Of a stretch of DNA of 64,000 nucleotides, positions 17,986 to 26,746 are shown one piece after another; the first letter of the stretch is position 1; each line of letters begins with the position of its first letter. Below the pieces are notes generated by a model. That model was given only the letters and a program-made list of their open reading frames with translations, was not told the origin of the DNA and ran no database searches. This DNA comes from Planctomycetota bacterium (GTDB taxonomy: Bacteria; Planctomycetota; Brocadiia; Brocadiales; Brocadiaceae): the NCBI GenBank assembly GCA_016873165.1, contig VGXV01000020.1, positions 1 through 64,000 of the forward strand, in the 5' to 3' direction. A program made the position numbers and the translations under genes.

Positions 17986-18014
17986 ATTATATTTTCTGTG
18001 GTAAGGGTTGTCAA
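17986..18014 (-). promoter_or_regulatory. Promoter of the his operon
   Basis: Minus-strand TTGACA (18009-18014), 17-base spacer, TATAAT (17986-17991): a full sigma-70-type consensus. The implied leader of about 70 bases has no histidine-rich leader peptide. Confidence 0.75.
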
Positions 18015-18132
18015 GGAAAATGAAAAGAGGGGAATGCTTTAGTTTTTTTAAAGCAGGGGCGAATTGTTATTGAGGAGAATACGGTCGTAACGCGATATTG
18101 AATAAAGAAGGGCGGTTATGTTTGTTTCCTTT

Positions 18133-18160
18133 TTGACTTTCTTTCATGAAACGATATAAT
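18133..18160 (+). promoter_or_regulatory. Promoter of the RNase HII-like gene
   Basis: TTGACT (18133-18138), 16-base spacer, TATAAT (18155-18160), 26 bases before the ATG at 18186. It is divergent from the his promoter about 120 bases away. Confidence 0.7.
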
Positions 18161-18185
18161 ACTGCGAAAATCGAGGTATGTTTCA

Positions 18186-19145
18186 ATGACAATAATTGCC
18201 GGTATTGATGAAGCGGGATACGGCCCGGTGCTTGGCCCTTTGGTAATTAGTGTTGCTGCCTTTGACGTCCCTGATGATAAAGCCGATTGTTCTTTATGGG
18301 ATTTGTTAAAGGATTCTGTTTCAAGCGGGCTTCAAGGAAAAAAACAGCGGCTGACGGTGTGTGACAGCAAGAAACTGTATAATACTCGAAATGGTTTAAA
18401 ACCGCTGGAAGACGCGATTCTCTCGTTTTTAGGGATAAAAGGGCTTAAAATTGCCTCGTTTTATCAGTTGTTGGATGCCTTGTCATGCTTCAACAGAGAG
18501 GTTATAGATGGCTATCCCTGGTACGCGCAAAACGATTACGCATTGCCTTTTGCCACAAATGAGTCGGTTTTCCTGAATTATATCGATTTGCTGCAACACA
18601 GTATGGCGAAGCACGGCATCAGGTTTTCTCACGTGGGGAGTTGTGTTGTCACCGTTCGGGAATTTAATGAACAGGTAAGGGCGACCGGGAACAAAGCTAC
18701 CGTCTTGTTCAACAACAGCATCAAACACATAGCGAAGCTGTTGAAGGAAAGCAGCGGCAATATTGATTTGCTCATCGATAAACAGGGAGGGCGAAACGAG
18801 TATTCGTTCTTATTAAAAAAACATTTTCCCGGAAAAGAGATGCAGGTTTTGAAGGAAAGCAGTGAAGTTTCTTCCTATGTAATACGTGGGAAAAAACGGA
18901 GCATAAAAATATCGTTTGTGGAAAAGGGGGAAACCGTAAGCCTTGCGGCGGCTCTTGCCTCAATGTTCAGCAAATATATCAGGGAATTATTTATGGTGTT
19001 GGAGAACCGGTATTGGCTGCAATTATTGCCCGGTTTGAAACCGACTGCGGGATATTATAAGGACGCGCAACGGTATTTGTCGCAGATAGAGCACATGAGA
19101 AAGCAGAAGGGTATTAATGACGATATTCTCATAAGAATAAAATAA
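18186..19145 (+). CDS. Divergent ribonuclease HII-like protein
   Basis: 319 residues, longer than RNase HII (about 200). It opens with IAGIDEAGYGPVLGPLVIS, matching the RNase HII GIDEAGRGPLAGPVV motif with its catalytic Asp-Glu pair, and has CDSKKLY in place of the usual DSKKLS. A basic, Lys-rich central part (IRGKKRSIKISFVEKGE) and a C-terminal helix pair follow. RNase HII cuts RNA-DNA hybrids at embedded ribonucleotides. The tyrosine for arginine in the first motif and the extra length suggest a subfamily with altered specificity. A clear promoter precedes it; asd follows in the same direction. Confidence 0.75.
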   Translation: MTIIAGIDEAGYGPVLGPLVISVAAFDVPDDKADCSLWDLLKDSVSSGLQGKKQRLTVCDSKKLYNTRNGLKPLEDAILSFLGIKGLKIASFYQLLDALSCFNREVIDGYPWYAQNDYALPFATNESVFLNYIDLLQHSMAKHGIRFSHVGSCVVTVREFNEQVRATGNKATVLFNNSIKHIAKLLKESSGNIDLLIDKQGGRNEYSFLLKKHFPGKEMQVLKESSEVSSYVIRGKKRSIKISFVEKGETVSLAAALASMFSKYIRELFMVLENRYWLQLLPGLKPTAGYYKDAQRYLSQIEHMRKQKGINDDILIRIK

Positions 19146-19217
19146 GAAAGGTTTTTATTAATGTAACAAACGGTAAATGAACGTTTGGGGCAATCAGGAA
19201 AGGAGTTCGTGGTAAAA

Positions 19218-20225
19218 ATGGCTGTTAACATAGCAGTAGTTGGGGCAACCGGCGCGGTGGGCGAGGAGTTTTTAAGGATTTTGGAAAGCAGAAAATTTCC
19301 GATAAAAGAACTAAGATTGCTGGCGTCAGCACGGTCAGCGGGGAAAAAGATCCGGTTTTGCGGAAAAGACCATATCGTGCAGGAATTGACAAAGAATTCA
19401 TTTCAAGGCATTAAGATAGCCCTCTTCAGCGCCGGGGCGAGCATCAGCAGGGAATATGTGCCGTATGCCATTGAAAGCGGCGCGGTGTGTGTGGACAATT
19501 CCAGCGCGTTCAGGATGGACGACGATGTCCCGCTGGTTGTGCCGGAAGTAAATCCCCACGACATTCCGAAGCATCATGGGGTGATTGCCAATCCCAATTG
19601 TTCGACAATTCAAATGGTAGTGGCGTTAAAACCTATTCATGACGCGGCGAAAATCAAAAGAGTCGTGGTTTCAACATACCAGGCGGTATCTGGGGCAGGT
19701 CTGAAAGCGATTGACGAGCTTGAAAAGGAAACAAAGAGTATTTTAGAGGGGAAAGGAGGTTTTCAGCGAAAATTGTTTCCCCATCAGATTGCGTTTAACG
19801 TGCTTCCCCAAATTCCCCAGAGCAACGCGTTTTTGCCCAATGGCTACACATCGGAAGAAATGAAGATGGTGAATGAGACCAAAAAGATCATGGGAGACAA
19901 TTCGATCAGAGTCACCGCGACAACGGTGCGTGTGCCGGTGATTCGGAGTCACAGCGAATCGGTAAATATAGAGACGGAGAAAAAGATTACGGCGGCGGAG
20001 GTGAAAAAACTCCTTTCCGCCGCACCCGGGGTCAAACTAATCGACGATCCTGCCAATCAGTTATATCCATTGGCTACAAATGCGGCAGGAAGGGATGAAG
20101 TCTTTGTAGGGCGTATCCGTGAAGATGTGTCCATTGACAAAGGCATCGATATGTGGATTGTAAGCGACAACATCCGCAAAGGCGCCGCCCTCAACGCCAT
20201 TCAGATTGCTGAGAAGTTATTGTAA
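19218..20225 (+). CDS. asd: Aspartate-semialdehyde dehydrogenase
   Basis: 335 residues from ATG 19218 (MAVNIAVVGATGAVGEEF); GGAG lies 12 bases upstream, and a longer TTG-started frame is not needed. NADP-binding GATGAVG, the catalytic cysteine in NPNCSTIQM, the substrate region STYQAVSGAG and the active-site histidine in RVPVIRSHSESV are all present. It reduces aspartyl phosphate to the semialdehyde for lysine, threonine, methionine and diaminopimelate synthesis. The last gene before a decayed accessory region. Confidence 0.96.
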   Translation: MAVNIAVVGATGAVGEEFLRILESRKFPIKELRLLASARSAGKKIRFCGKDHIVQELTKNSFQGIKIALFSAGASISREYVPYAIESGAVCVDNSSAFRMDDDVPLVVPEVNPHDIPKHHGVIANPNCSTIQMVVALKPIHDAAKIKRVVVSTYQAVSGAGLKAIDELEKETKSILEGKGGFQRKLFPHQIAFNVLPQIPQSNAFLPNGYTSEEMKMVNETKKIMGDNSIRVTATTVRVPVIRSHSESVNIETEKKITAAEVKKLLSAAPGVKLIDDPANQLYPLATNAAGRDEVFVGRIREDVSIDKGIDMWIVSDNIRKGAALNAIQIAEKLL

Positions 20226-20588
20226 TGGCGGGCGTCTGTATCTTCTTTTTAATTAATTTAATGCTTATTAACTTATTATTATGATAAGTTGGCCTGTAAG
20301 TTGGATAGAGAAATGATTGTCGGGACTATATCGGAGCGTTCTACCGGCTTTGCAGCCCCGGAATGCACAGGGAATGTAACGGCTCACTTAGTGATCTTTA
20401 TATTGATCGTACAAAGCAACCCAGACGGGCAATTACCTATAGAATGAGCTAAAAAGCATTGCGCATGAACTCAGCGATTTTTTAAAATCATTTAAACCTG
20501 ACTCTCAATAAATGACAAAAACGAAACAACTTTCACAGAGGATTTCTGCGCTGTAACGCAACAATATCTCCGGTTCGATAAAAAACGT
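20226..20588 (+). other. Degenerate intergenic region
   Basis: No intact gene. A short open stretch ending at 20511 reads SIAHELSDFLKSFKPDSQ then stop, which looks like the tail of a lost coding sequence. The region marks the left edge of the accessory island. Confidence 0.4.
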
Positions 20589-20804
20589 ATGGACATTAAA
20601 GAACGCAAAAATCACAAGGTCTATTTTCAGGTACTTCGCCAAATGTCACCGGAAAAGCGATTACTTAATGCCTTTGAATTATCTCTGTTCAGCAAGCAAC
20701 TTTTTATTCACGGTCTGCGGAAAAGATTCCCCAACCTTTCGGACAAAGATTTTCAAAGAGAACTTCTGAAACGCCTCGATAAATGTCACAACAGGAACTA
20801 TTAA
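20589..20804 (+). CDS. Small conserved protein upstream of a nucleotidyltransferase remnant
   Basis: 71 residues, basic (MDIKERKNHKVYFQVLRQMS, then HGLRKRFPNLSDKDF). It resembles short proteins that precede nucleotidyltransferase (AbiEii-like) genes, with which they often overlap; here the overlap is 22 bases. The partner is broken, so this gene may be a non-functional leftover. Function unknown; a toxin-antitoxin-like pairing is inferred from arrangement only. Confidence 0.6.
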   Translation: MDIKERKNHKVYFQVLRQMSPEKRLLNAFELSLFSKQLFIHGLRKRFPNLSDKDFQRELLKRLDKCHNRNY

Positions 20805-20997
20805 AAAAGGTCATTCAAAAGCTCGAAAATGCCGGAATTGAGCATATGATTACCGGTTCCGTAGCTTCAAGCATGCGGGGTGAACCGAGGTCTACCCATT
20901 AGAAAAACTGGATATGCAGTATCTAACGTTTTGGGTACAAAAGTTAAATATTGAATCATTATGGAACCGGCTGAAAAATAGCGCAGAGATCGATTAG
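20783..20997 (+). pseudogene. Nucleotidyltransferase (AbiEii-like) remnant with internal deletion
   Basis: The 5' part from ATG 20783 reads MSQQELLKKVIQKLENAGIE and goes on to GSVASSMRGEPRSTH, the start of a nucleotidyltransferase fold with its G-S motif, then stops at 20902. From 20899 in another frame the sequence reads LEKLDMQYLTFWVQKLNIES and on to 20997, matching the typical C-terminus of such proteins. The catalytic middle is missing, so an internal deletion with frame change has joined the two ends. Confidence 0.65.
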
Positions 20998-21590
20998 AAA
21001 ACTAGATATTTTGCAAAAAAATATTATTGAGAGAGGATTTGAAACAGCGCCATAGAGAGTGGTGGATGTTGCTAATAATAACGGATGTAATTGGATTTGG
21101 AGTCTTAATTTACCAGATACACCATTGAAAACTTCAAAGGTGGTTAGGAACATCCAGGACTTAAGCCATAAACGACGTGTGATTTTATCCGTGATTATTT
21201 ATAGTAGTCCATGTTTTATTACAGAATTTTGAGTAATAAAAAGAACCTTTTATTCAATAAAACTATAAAGTCTTCATAAGATTATAAAACCTTTATTTGA
21301 TGCTTTTGCTTATAAAAAGCATATATTTGGAAAACAGATGTCACAATAATATGTAAGCCTAAGAAACGAACGGGACTGTGAAAAACGGGATAAACAGCTT
21401 AAGGAGAATTCTGCATCAGGAAAACTTGATTTGATGGCAAAGGGTACCCTTGATGGAAATAAAAAAGGAAATGAAACGAAATCAAATAAACTATGAACAA
21501 TTCTTTCGGGAAATGTTATGATACTTCTTGATTTTATTGTAAGACAGTTATATCTGAGGCGGTGAGAGGAACAAAAAAGGTTAATTTGTC
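20998..21590. other. Non-coding stretch before the DUF262 operon
   Basis: No gene seen. It holds one half of a long-range inverted repeat (21295-21314) that overlaps a local hairpin (ATGCTTTT/AAAAGCAT, 21299-21320). The rest is AT-rich and presumably carries the promoter of the DUF262 operon. Confidence 0.5.
21295..21314 (+). repeat. Left half of island-flanking inverted repeat
   Basis: ATTTGATGCTTTTGCTTATA; its reverse complement with one mismatch is at 25625-25644. After a 14-base offset the similarity seems to continue (GGAAAACAGATG against GGAAACAGGTAG). Confidence 0.5.
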
Positions 21591-22772
21591 ATGAATGAAA
21601 ATGAAATACTTGGCCCATTAGATGAGGATATATCACCTCATTTGTTAAACGTTCAGCAGGAAGGAATTGAGCAAGAAAGTATAGACCCAAAAGTAAAGTT
21701 GATGGAAAAACCATTCAACCCAGCTCTCATCAACATTGATACAAAAACACCTTCCCTCGATACACTGATAAAGCGTATGGAACAACCGGAACCGGAAATA
21801 GAAATGAATACTGAAAACTATTTTCAACGCAAAGCTGATTTGTGGGATGAGGAAAAACAAAGCAGGTTGATTGAATCCATTCTTATCCGTTTTCCTTTAC
21901 CTGCATTTTACTTTGATGGCACGATCCAGAAAAAATGGTTAGTAGTAGATGGCTTACAGCGACTCAGCAGTATCAGAAATTTTGTAATCAAGAAAGTACT
22001 CAAACTTGTGAACCTTGAGTTTTTAACTCAACTCAACGGTAAAGGGTATGATGACCTTGACCGTGATTTACAACGTATCATTCAGGAAACGCAAATAGTT
22101 ACTTACATCATCAATCCGGGAACACCCGATGATGTAAAGTTTAATATCTTCAAACGCATTAATACCGGCGGCCTGGTGTTAGAGCCGCAGGAAATCCGTC
22201 ATGCCTTGAACCAGGGGGAGCCGGCAAAATTTATTGCCGAATTGGCTGGGATAGAAGAGTTTAAACAAGCAACGGATAAGTCGATAAGGCCAGAAAGAAT
22301 GCTAGACCGGGATTTTGCCAATCGCTTTCTTGCCTTTTATCGTTTTGGGTATAAAAACTACATCCCCGACTTAGATACCTTCATGAGTAGGGCAATGGCA
22401 GAGGTAAAAAAGATGACGGAGGTAGAAAAGGAGAAATGTAAAAAAGACTTTACCAATTCAATGAAACTGAACAAGGATATTTTTGGCAAGCATGCTTTCA
22501 GAAAAAGGGAGAGAAATTGGGATGGAAAAAAGCCATTGAATAAGGCATTGTTTGATGTTTTCTCGGTTATCTTTGCAAAGCTGAATGAGGATGAAAGATT
22601 GATACTGAAAGAACAAAAACAACAAATATCCGACGGGTTGATTAATTTGATTGAATGCGACAAAGAATTCTTTACGGCAATTACTTCATCTACCAGTGAC
22701 AAAACACGTGTTATTACAAGGTTCAGCAAGGTTGAAACAATGATCAACACTTTATTAGGCAAGCAAAAATGA
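21591..22772 (+). CDS. DUF262 (GmrSD-type, ParB/Srx-like fold) protein
   Basis: 393 residues. The DUF262 domain covers about 65-215: DLWDEEKQSRLIESILIRFP, LVVDGLQRLSSIRNF (the DGxQR motif of the ParB-like fold) and FKRINTGGLVLEPQEIRHA. The C-terminal part is helical and charged and lacks the DUF1524 HNH nuclease half found in full GmrSD enzymes. In GmrSD the DUF262 half binds and hydrolyses NTP and guides DNA restriction. Its stop overlaps the ATPase start by four bases, so the genes are translationally coupled. The context points to an anti-phage role. Confidence 0.85.
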   Translation: MNENEILGPLDEDISPHLLNVQQEGIEQESIDPKVKLMEKPFNPALINIDTKTPSLDTLIKRMEQPEPEIEMNTENYFQRKADLWDEEKQSRLIESILIRFPLPAFYFDGTIQKKWLVVDGLQRLSSIRNFVIKKVLKLVNLEFLTQLNGKGYDDLDRDLQRIIQETQIVTYIINPGTPDDVKFNIFKRINTGGLVLEPQEIRHALNQGEPAKFIAELAGIEEFKQATDKSIRPERMLDRDFANRFLAFYRFGYKNYIPDLDTFMSRAMAEVKKMTEVEKEKCKKDFTNSMKLNKDIFGKHAFRKRERNWDGKKPLNKALFDVFSVIFAKLNEDERLILKEQKQQISDGLINLIECDKEFFTAITSSTSDKTRVITRFSKVETMINTLLGKQK

Positions 22773-23872
22773 TACAGTCAATAGAACTAAAAAATTTCAA
22801 GTCAATTAAACGTCACCGATTCCCATTAAGAAATCTGAATGTGGTGTTGGGCTTGAACGGTATGGGCAAATCTACATTCATTCAGTCGTTTTTATTGATG
22901 AAGCAATCTGAGAATTTATTTCATGGCACATTACGATTGAACGGACAACTTGTCGAAATCGGAAAAGGCAGTGATGCTTTTTATCAATATAGCAAAGAGA
23001 ATGAAATAGTATTTGACGTCTGTTTTTCCGATAAAAAGAATATGCGATTTGATTTTGAATATAAAAAAGAAACTGATTATTTGAGAACAAAAAAGCAAGA
23101 ATACCTGAACAACTCTTTTTTTGAACAAGCACTTTTTAAAGATAAGTTCCAGTATCTTTCGGCTAGCCGAATTGACCCGAAGGTAATTTATGACAAGTCA
23201 TATACTTCTGTGGTGAATCTTCGCAATATTGGAAAACACGGACAATATACGGCGCACTTTCTTCACGTATTTGGAAACGAAGACATTGCATTCCCAAATC
23301 TCAGACACGTGAAGTCAAAAACTCTACGTTTGATTGACCAGGTGAATTGCTGGATGGGAGAAATATCAACGGGCGTGAAATTCAACACCACAGATATTCC
23401 AAATACGGACAACGTTTTGCTTGACATGCAATTTGAGCAGCCGAATTTAGGTTTTACCGGACGGTTCAGGCCTACCAACGTCGGTTTTGGAATTTCCTAT
23501 GCCTTGCCCGTTGTTACTGCGTTGTTAGCCGCACAACCGGGAGCGCTTATTGTTATCGAAAATCCTGAATCCCACGTTCATCCAAGAGGCCAGGCCGAGT
23601 TGGGAAAACTTATTGCAAAAATAGCAATGAACGACGTGCAGATCATTGTTGAAACCCACAGCGACCATATTGTGAACGGAATCCGGGTTGCAGTAAAAGA
23701 AAAGGACGTTTCCAACGATAAGTTGATGTTCTTCTACTTTGAAAGAAAGACGGAAGAAAATGAACAGTATTCAAAGATTACGAACATCGAAGTTGATAGC
23801 CGCGGTGAATTGAGTTCTTATCCCACAAACCTCCTTGACGAGTGGAGCAATCAACTGGTGAAACTGGTGTGA
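22769..23872 (+). CDS. AAA/ABC-type ATPase with DUF3696 (OLD/RecF-like)
   Basis: 367 residues. The N-terminus IELKNFKSIKRHRFPLRNLN and Walker A GLNGMGKST (about 29-37) are typical of SMC/OLD-like ATPases. The Walker B region is LIVIENPESHVHPRGQ (about 263-278), followed by VETHSDHIVNGIR. The C-terminal DUF3696 patch SSYPTNLLDEWSNQLV is present. Such ATPases act as switches in several defence systems, with a nuclease or other effector supplied by the neighbour. It is middle gene of a coupled trio; the next gene begins two bases after its stop. Confidence 0.88.
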   Translation: MIQSIELKNFKSIKRHRFPLRNLNVVLGLNGMGKSTFIQSFLLMKQSENLFHGTLRLNGQLVEIGKGSDAFYQYSKENEIVFDVCFSDKKNMRFDFEYKKETDYLRTKKQEYLNNSFFEQALFKDKFQYLSASRIDPKVIYDKSYTSVVNLRNIGKHGQYTAHFLHVFGNEDIAFPNLRHVKSKTLRLIDQVNCWMGEISTGVKFNTTDIPNTDNVLLDMQFEQPNLGFTGRFRPTNVGFGISYALPVVTALLAAQPGALIVIENPESHVHPRGQAELGKLIAKIAMNDVQIIVETHSDHIVNGIRVAVKEKDVSNDKLMFFYFERKTEENEQYSKITNIEVDSRGELSSYPTNLLDEWSNQLVKLV

Positions 23873-23873
23873 T

Positions 23874-24728
23874 ATGGAGATGATGTACAATGAGCTTAGC
23901 GCTGCGCCCTTGAGTAATAACAAACAATTAGCCAATCAGAAGGTGGCAAAATTAATTGACTGTTACAAGGCGGCACGACAGCACGGTTTTAAGAAAATCC
24001 GCTTTTCAAAACAATTTCAGGACATTGAAATTGCAGGCGGATATAGTTTGCAGCATTGGTTAAGTGAGACAAACCAACGTAACCTGAAAGATTTAATCCT
24101 TGGCGCAAGAACTTACCCTTTCATAAATGAAGAAGACACTCGGGCTGAAGGCGAATATTTAAAACATTGTTTCAGTTTTGAAGATACAGATTATCAAATT
24201 GCAAGAACGGAATGCTTGGGATTAGCAGCTGCACATATTTACGATACTCTTTCAGTCAGTTTTTCCGGAACTCACCTTTGGGAAAGAAATACACTCCGCA
24301 TTACAAAAATAAATGATAAAACAAAGGAAGTAAAAGAAGTTGATGTAAACAATGTTTTTTCTGCTGATTGTTTTAAACAACAAAGCATAGGAGCCTTTAT
24401 TGAAAGAATCAGTAATGTTGTTTTGGTAGAGTCTTCCTTGCAGCCGAATGAAAAGCAAATTCATCTGAGAGATGATCATGGTACAGATGTATTGAACGCC
24501 TTTGCAGAGCGCATAAGAAACAGCCCGTATGTAAGCAGCATCATCAATTCACTCCCATGGAACAGCCAGACAACAAATTTCATTCGCAGAGTTTATCCCG
24601 ACGGAAAGATTGAAGTGGTTCTCTACTGGACAGACAAAGGTTTGGGAATGGTGATTCAAACCACAGGAAGAAATCAGAGAGAAACGGAGAAAATAGCCCG
24701 CTTATTAGAAGAAGATTATTCTTGCTAA
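23874..24728 (+). CDS. Unknown third protein of the DUF262-ATPase operon
   Basis: 284 residues, ATG 23874 (or M4) directly after the ATPase stop. I do not recognise the fold. It is soluble, with no signal peptide or membrane helix. The first half is helical (ANQKVAKLIDCYKAARQHGF), the second half mixed, with IHLRDDHGTDVLNAFAERI and YPDGKIEVVLYWTDKGLGM near the end. The RDDHGTD cluster of acidic residues and histidine could be catalytic, but this is only a visual impression. By position it is the likely effector or regulator of the system. Confidence 0.7.
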   Translation: MEMMYNELSAAPLSNNKQLANQKVAKLIDCYKAARQHGFKKIRFSKQFQDIEIAGGYSLQHWLSETNQRNLKDLILGARTYPFINEEDTRAEGEYLKHCFSFEDTDYQIARTECLGLAAAHIYDTLSVSFSGTHLWERNTLRITKINDKTKEVKEVDVNNVFSADCFKQQSIGAFIERISNVVLVESSLQPNEKQIHLRDDHGTDVLNAFAERIRNSPYVSSIINSLPWNSQTTNFIRRVYPDGKIEVVLYWTDKGLGMVIQTTGRNQRETEKIARLLEEDYSC

Positions 24729-24895
24729 AGAAAATAGTGGCAGCGATTGTTTTTAGCATAAGAAAAATTAGCGGGAAAATTTTTTATTACCCATAAATTC
24801 TGTAATAGGACTCAGATTGACGCAGATAATCACAGATAAAGTTATAAACTGAGTAGGTTGGGTTTTACTTATACATCCTACCTTATAGAACATAA

Positions 24896-25254
24896 TTACC
24901 TAATTCTATACCCATGTTTGGACAATACGACAAGTCTTCCCTTGAAGGTATTGGCATGGTAGCTCTTAAAGAGGTTATCTACGGCAGAAAGGATGTCCTC
25001 TAGCAGAGGAGGATGAATTCGTATAAGGATGGTACCGAATAAATTCTGTGGAGGATACCGGAGAATATCACCAAAATGTTTATCAAAGGTGACGATGGTT
25101 CTTTCTTCTTTTATTGACAAATCAACAATCGTATCATCCGTTGCTCCGGTGCTCCGGGAATGCCATAATCCTGAATAGCTTTTACGTCATGACCAGATTT
25201 GAGAAGGTGCGATATAAGAGCAGGAAATATGTTCTCATCCGCAAGGAATCTCAA
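24896..25254 (-). pseudogene. DUF5615 (PIN-like) toxin, frameshifted by an 8-bp tandem duplication
   Basis: From TTG 25254, overlapping the antitoxin stop (TTGA), the frame reads LRFLADENIFPALISHLLK and on to DYGIPG, the DUF5615 start with its first acidic residue. At 25140-25155 the plus strand carries GTTGCTCC GGTGCTCC, an 8-bp unit twice with one mismatch; dropping one copy restores a 116-residue frame through DDTIVDLSIKEERTIVTFDK. The downstream piece alone has 74 residues. Toxins of this kind pair with DUF433 antitoxins and are thought to be RNases. The toxin appears to be inactivated. Confidence 0.85.
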
Positions 25255-25490
25255 TGTTGTGTTGCCTCTTCAAATGGAATATATTCCTGATCCTTAATAA
25301 GTGAAGCGGCATAATGCAGACATTGTTTTATATCTTCTTTTGTTATTTTGGGATAATAATCCTTTATAATGTCATCGGGCGTTAAACCGGATTCGAGAAG
25401 TTCAATAATGATATATACCATGATCCTTGTGCCTTTTATACACGGTTGGCCATGGCATATATCGGCGTTTACTTCTATACGGTTGTACAT
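25251..25490 (-). CDS. DUF433 antitoxin
   Basis: 79 residues. The motif NADICHGQPCIKGTRI and a helix-turn-helix-like middle (LLESGLTPDDIIKDYYPKIT) are diagnostic of DUF433 (VapB-like) proteins that pair with DUF5615/PIN toxins. It overlaps the toxin start by four bases. As its partner is frameshifted, the antitoxin may persist as a leftover or as an anti-addiction factor. Both genes run opposite to the DUF262 operon. Confidence 0.88.
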   Translation of the reverse strand: MYNRIEVNADICHGQPCIKGTRIMVYIIIELLESGLTPDDIIKDYYPKITKEDIKQCLHYAASLIKDQEYIPFEEATQH

Positions 25491-25624
25491 AAGAAATATC
25501 TTCTTTCTGGGGTAAGATGCAGGGAAAAATGCTTTTTAAAAAATATAGCATAGAAAAAGGTAAAAAACCAAAAGAGTTTTTTGTGAAAGCAGATGAAGTG
25601 ATCGTTTTTTATCTACCTGTTTCC

Positions 25625-25644
25625 TATAAACAAAAGCATCAAAT
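25625..25644 (-). repeat. Right half of island-flanking inverted repeat
   Basis: Reverse complement of 21295-21314 with one mismatch. Together they bracket the DUF262 operon and the DUF433/DUF5615 pair. Confidence 0.5.
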
Positions 25645-25775
25645 ATAAGCGTCTTTATTGTTCTTCCCAAAATTATCATATCTATGTATCAAGATGTATC
25701 AGTATCAGGGTAAATGGGCAAATCTTTTGTTGCGACGAAAAATACTGCAAATTCCGGGGATGTCCTGCCTGTTTG

Positions 25776-26705
25776 TCATTCTATCCAGCAATCTACTCCT
25801 TTATCCAATAGTATTGTCCTGTAATTTTCCAGGTACGATTGATTAACAGATAGATTTCCTGGCATGAGATACTCGCGGCCAAGGGCATTGTATTTAAACT
25901 CGCCGAACGGATGGTACGGGAGCAAACGTATTTTCTCTATATGCAATTTTCTGCAATGATCCCCTATTTCGGCAACCATTTCCTCTGAAGTGTTAACTCC
26001 CGGAATTACCGGGATGGTGACGATAATTTTGCAGGGGTCAATTTCTGCCAAACGCGCGAGATTTTTCAATATCTCCTCATTGCCGCATCCGGTGACAATC
26101 CGGTGGATTTTTGTATCAAGGCACTTTATGTCAAAATAAAAAAAGTCAAACTTGGTGATAAATGTTTTTACCCTGTCCCAGTCAAATAAACCGCAGGTCT
26201 CAACCCCGACAGATAGACCGGCCTCTTTACAAATATTAACAAAAGCTTCAACAAATTCCGGTTGTGCAAAGGGTTCTCCTCCCGACAAGGTAACACCGCC
26301 GCGGGAATTGCGATAGAAGAGCGAATAAGCGCTGACTTTTTTATAAAGAGATTCCGGTGTCCAGTATTTGCCAACGGCCCTAATCGCCCTTTCAGGACAT
26401 GCTCTCTCACAGACTCTTTCCGTACAGGATTTACAAATTTCCCGCTTAAATTCAGGATAACCATTATTGCCGGGAAAGACACCCCCATGAGGGCATTTCG
26501 AAATGCAGTAGTAATGTTTTTTGCACAATACCTTGCTGTGCATCAATTCAGAATGGGGTGACTGTCCTTCAGGGTTGGCGCACCACCTGCACTGCAGGGG
26601 GCATCCCTTCAGAAAGACTGTTGTTCGGATGCCCATTCCATCCTGGACGGAATACTCCTGGATATGAAAGATCGATCCTAATACATTGCCTTGCTTGTTT
26701 TGCAT
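25776..26705 (-). CDS. Glycyl radical enzyme activating protein (radical SAM)
   Basis: 309 residues. The radical SAM cluster ligands are in FLKGCPLQCRWCANPEG (CxxxCxxC, about 34-41), followed by a ferredoxin-like insert with two Cys groups (CKKHYYCISKCPHGG and CKSCTERVCERACP) as found in PFL-like activases of the extra-cluster type. GGVTLSGGEPF is the SAM-binding GGE motif. It abstracts the hydrogen from the glycine of its partner enzyme. Last of a three-gene minus-strand operon, 41 bases after the radical enzyme. Confidence 0.93.
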   Translation of the reverse strand: MQNKQGNVLGSIFHIQEYSVQDGMGIRTTVFLKGCPLQCRWCANPEGQSPHSELMHSKVLCKKHYYCISKCPHGGVFPGNNGYPEFKREICKSCTERVCERACPERAIRAVGKYWTPESLYKKVSAYSLFYRNSRGGVTLSGGEPFAQPEFVEAFVNICKEAGLSVGVETCGLFDWDRVKTFITKFDFFYFDIKCLDTKIHRIVTGCGNEEILKNLARLAEIDPCKIIVTIPVIPGVNTSEEMVAEIGDHCRKLHIEKIRLLPYHPFGEFKYNALGREYLMPGNLSVNQSYLENYRTILLDKGVDCWIE

Positions 26706-26746
26706 ATAGGTATCCGTTCAATTGAGATTTATCCGGAATGCTTCTG

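Noticed and set aside
20226-21590. tRNA or phage attachment site at the island edge
   Set aside because: No tRNA-like cloverleaf or duplicated tRNA end was seen.
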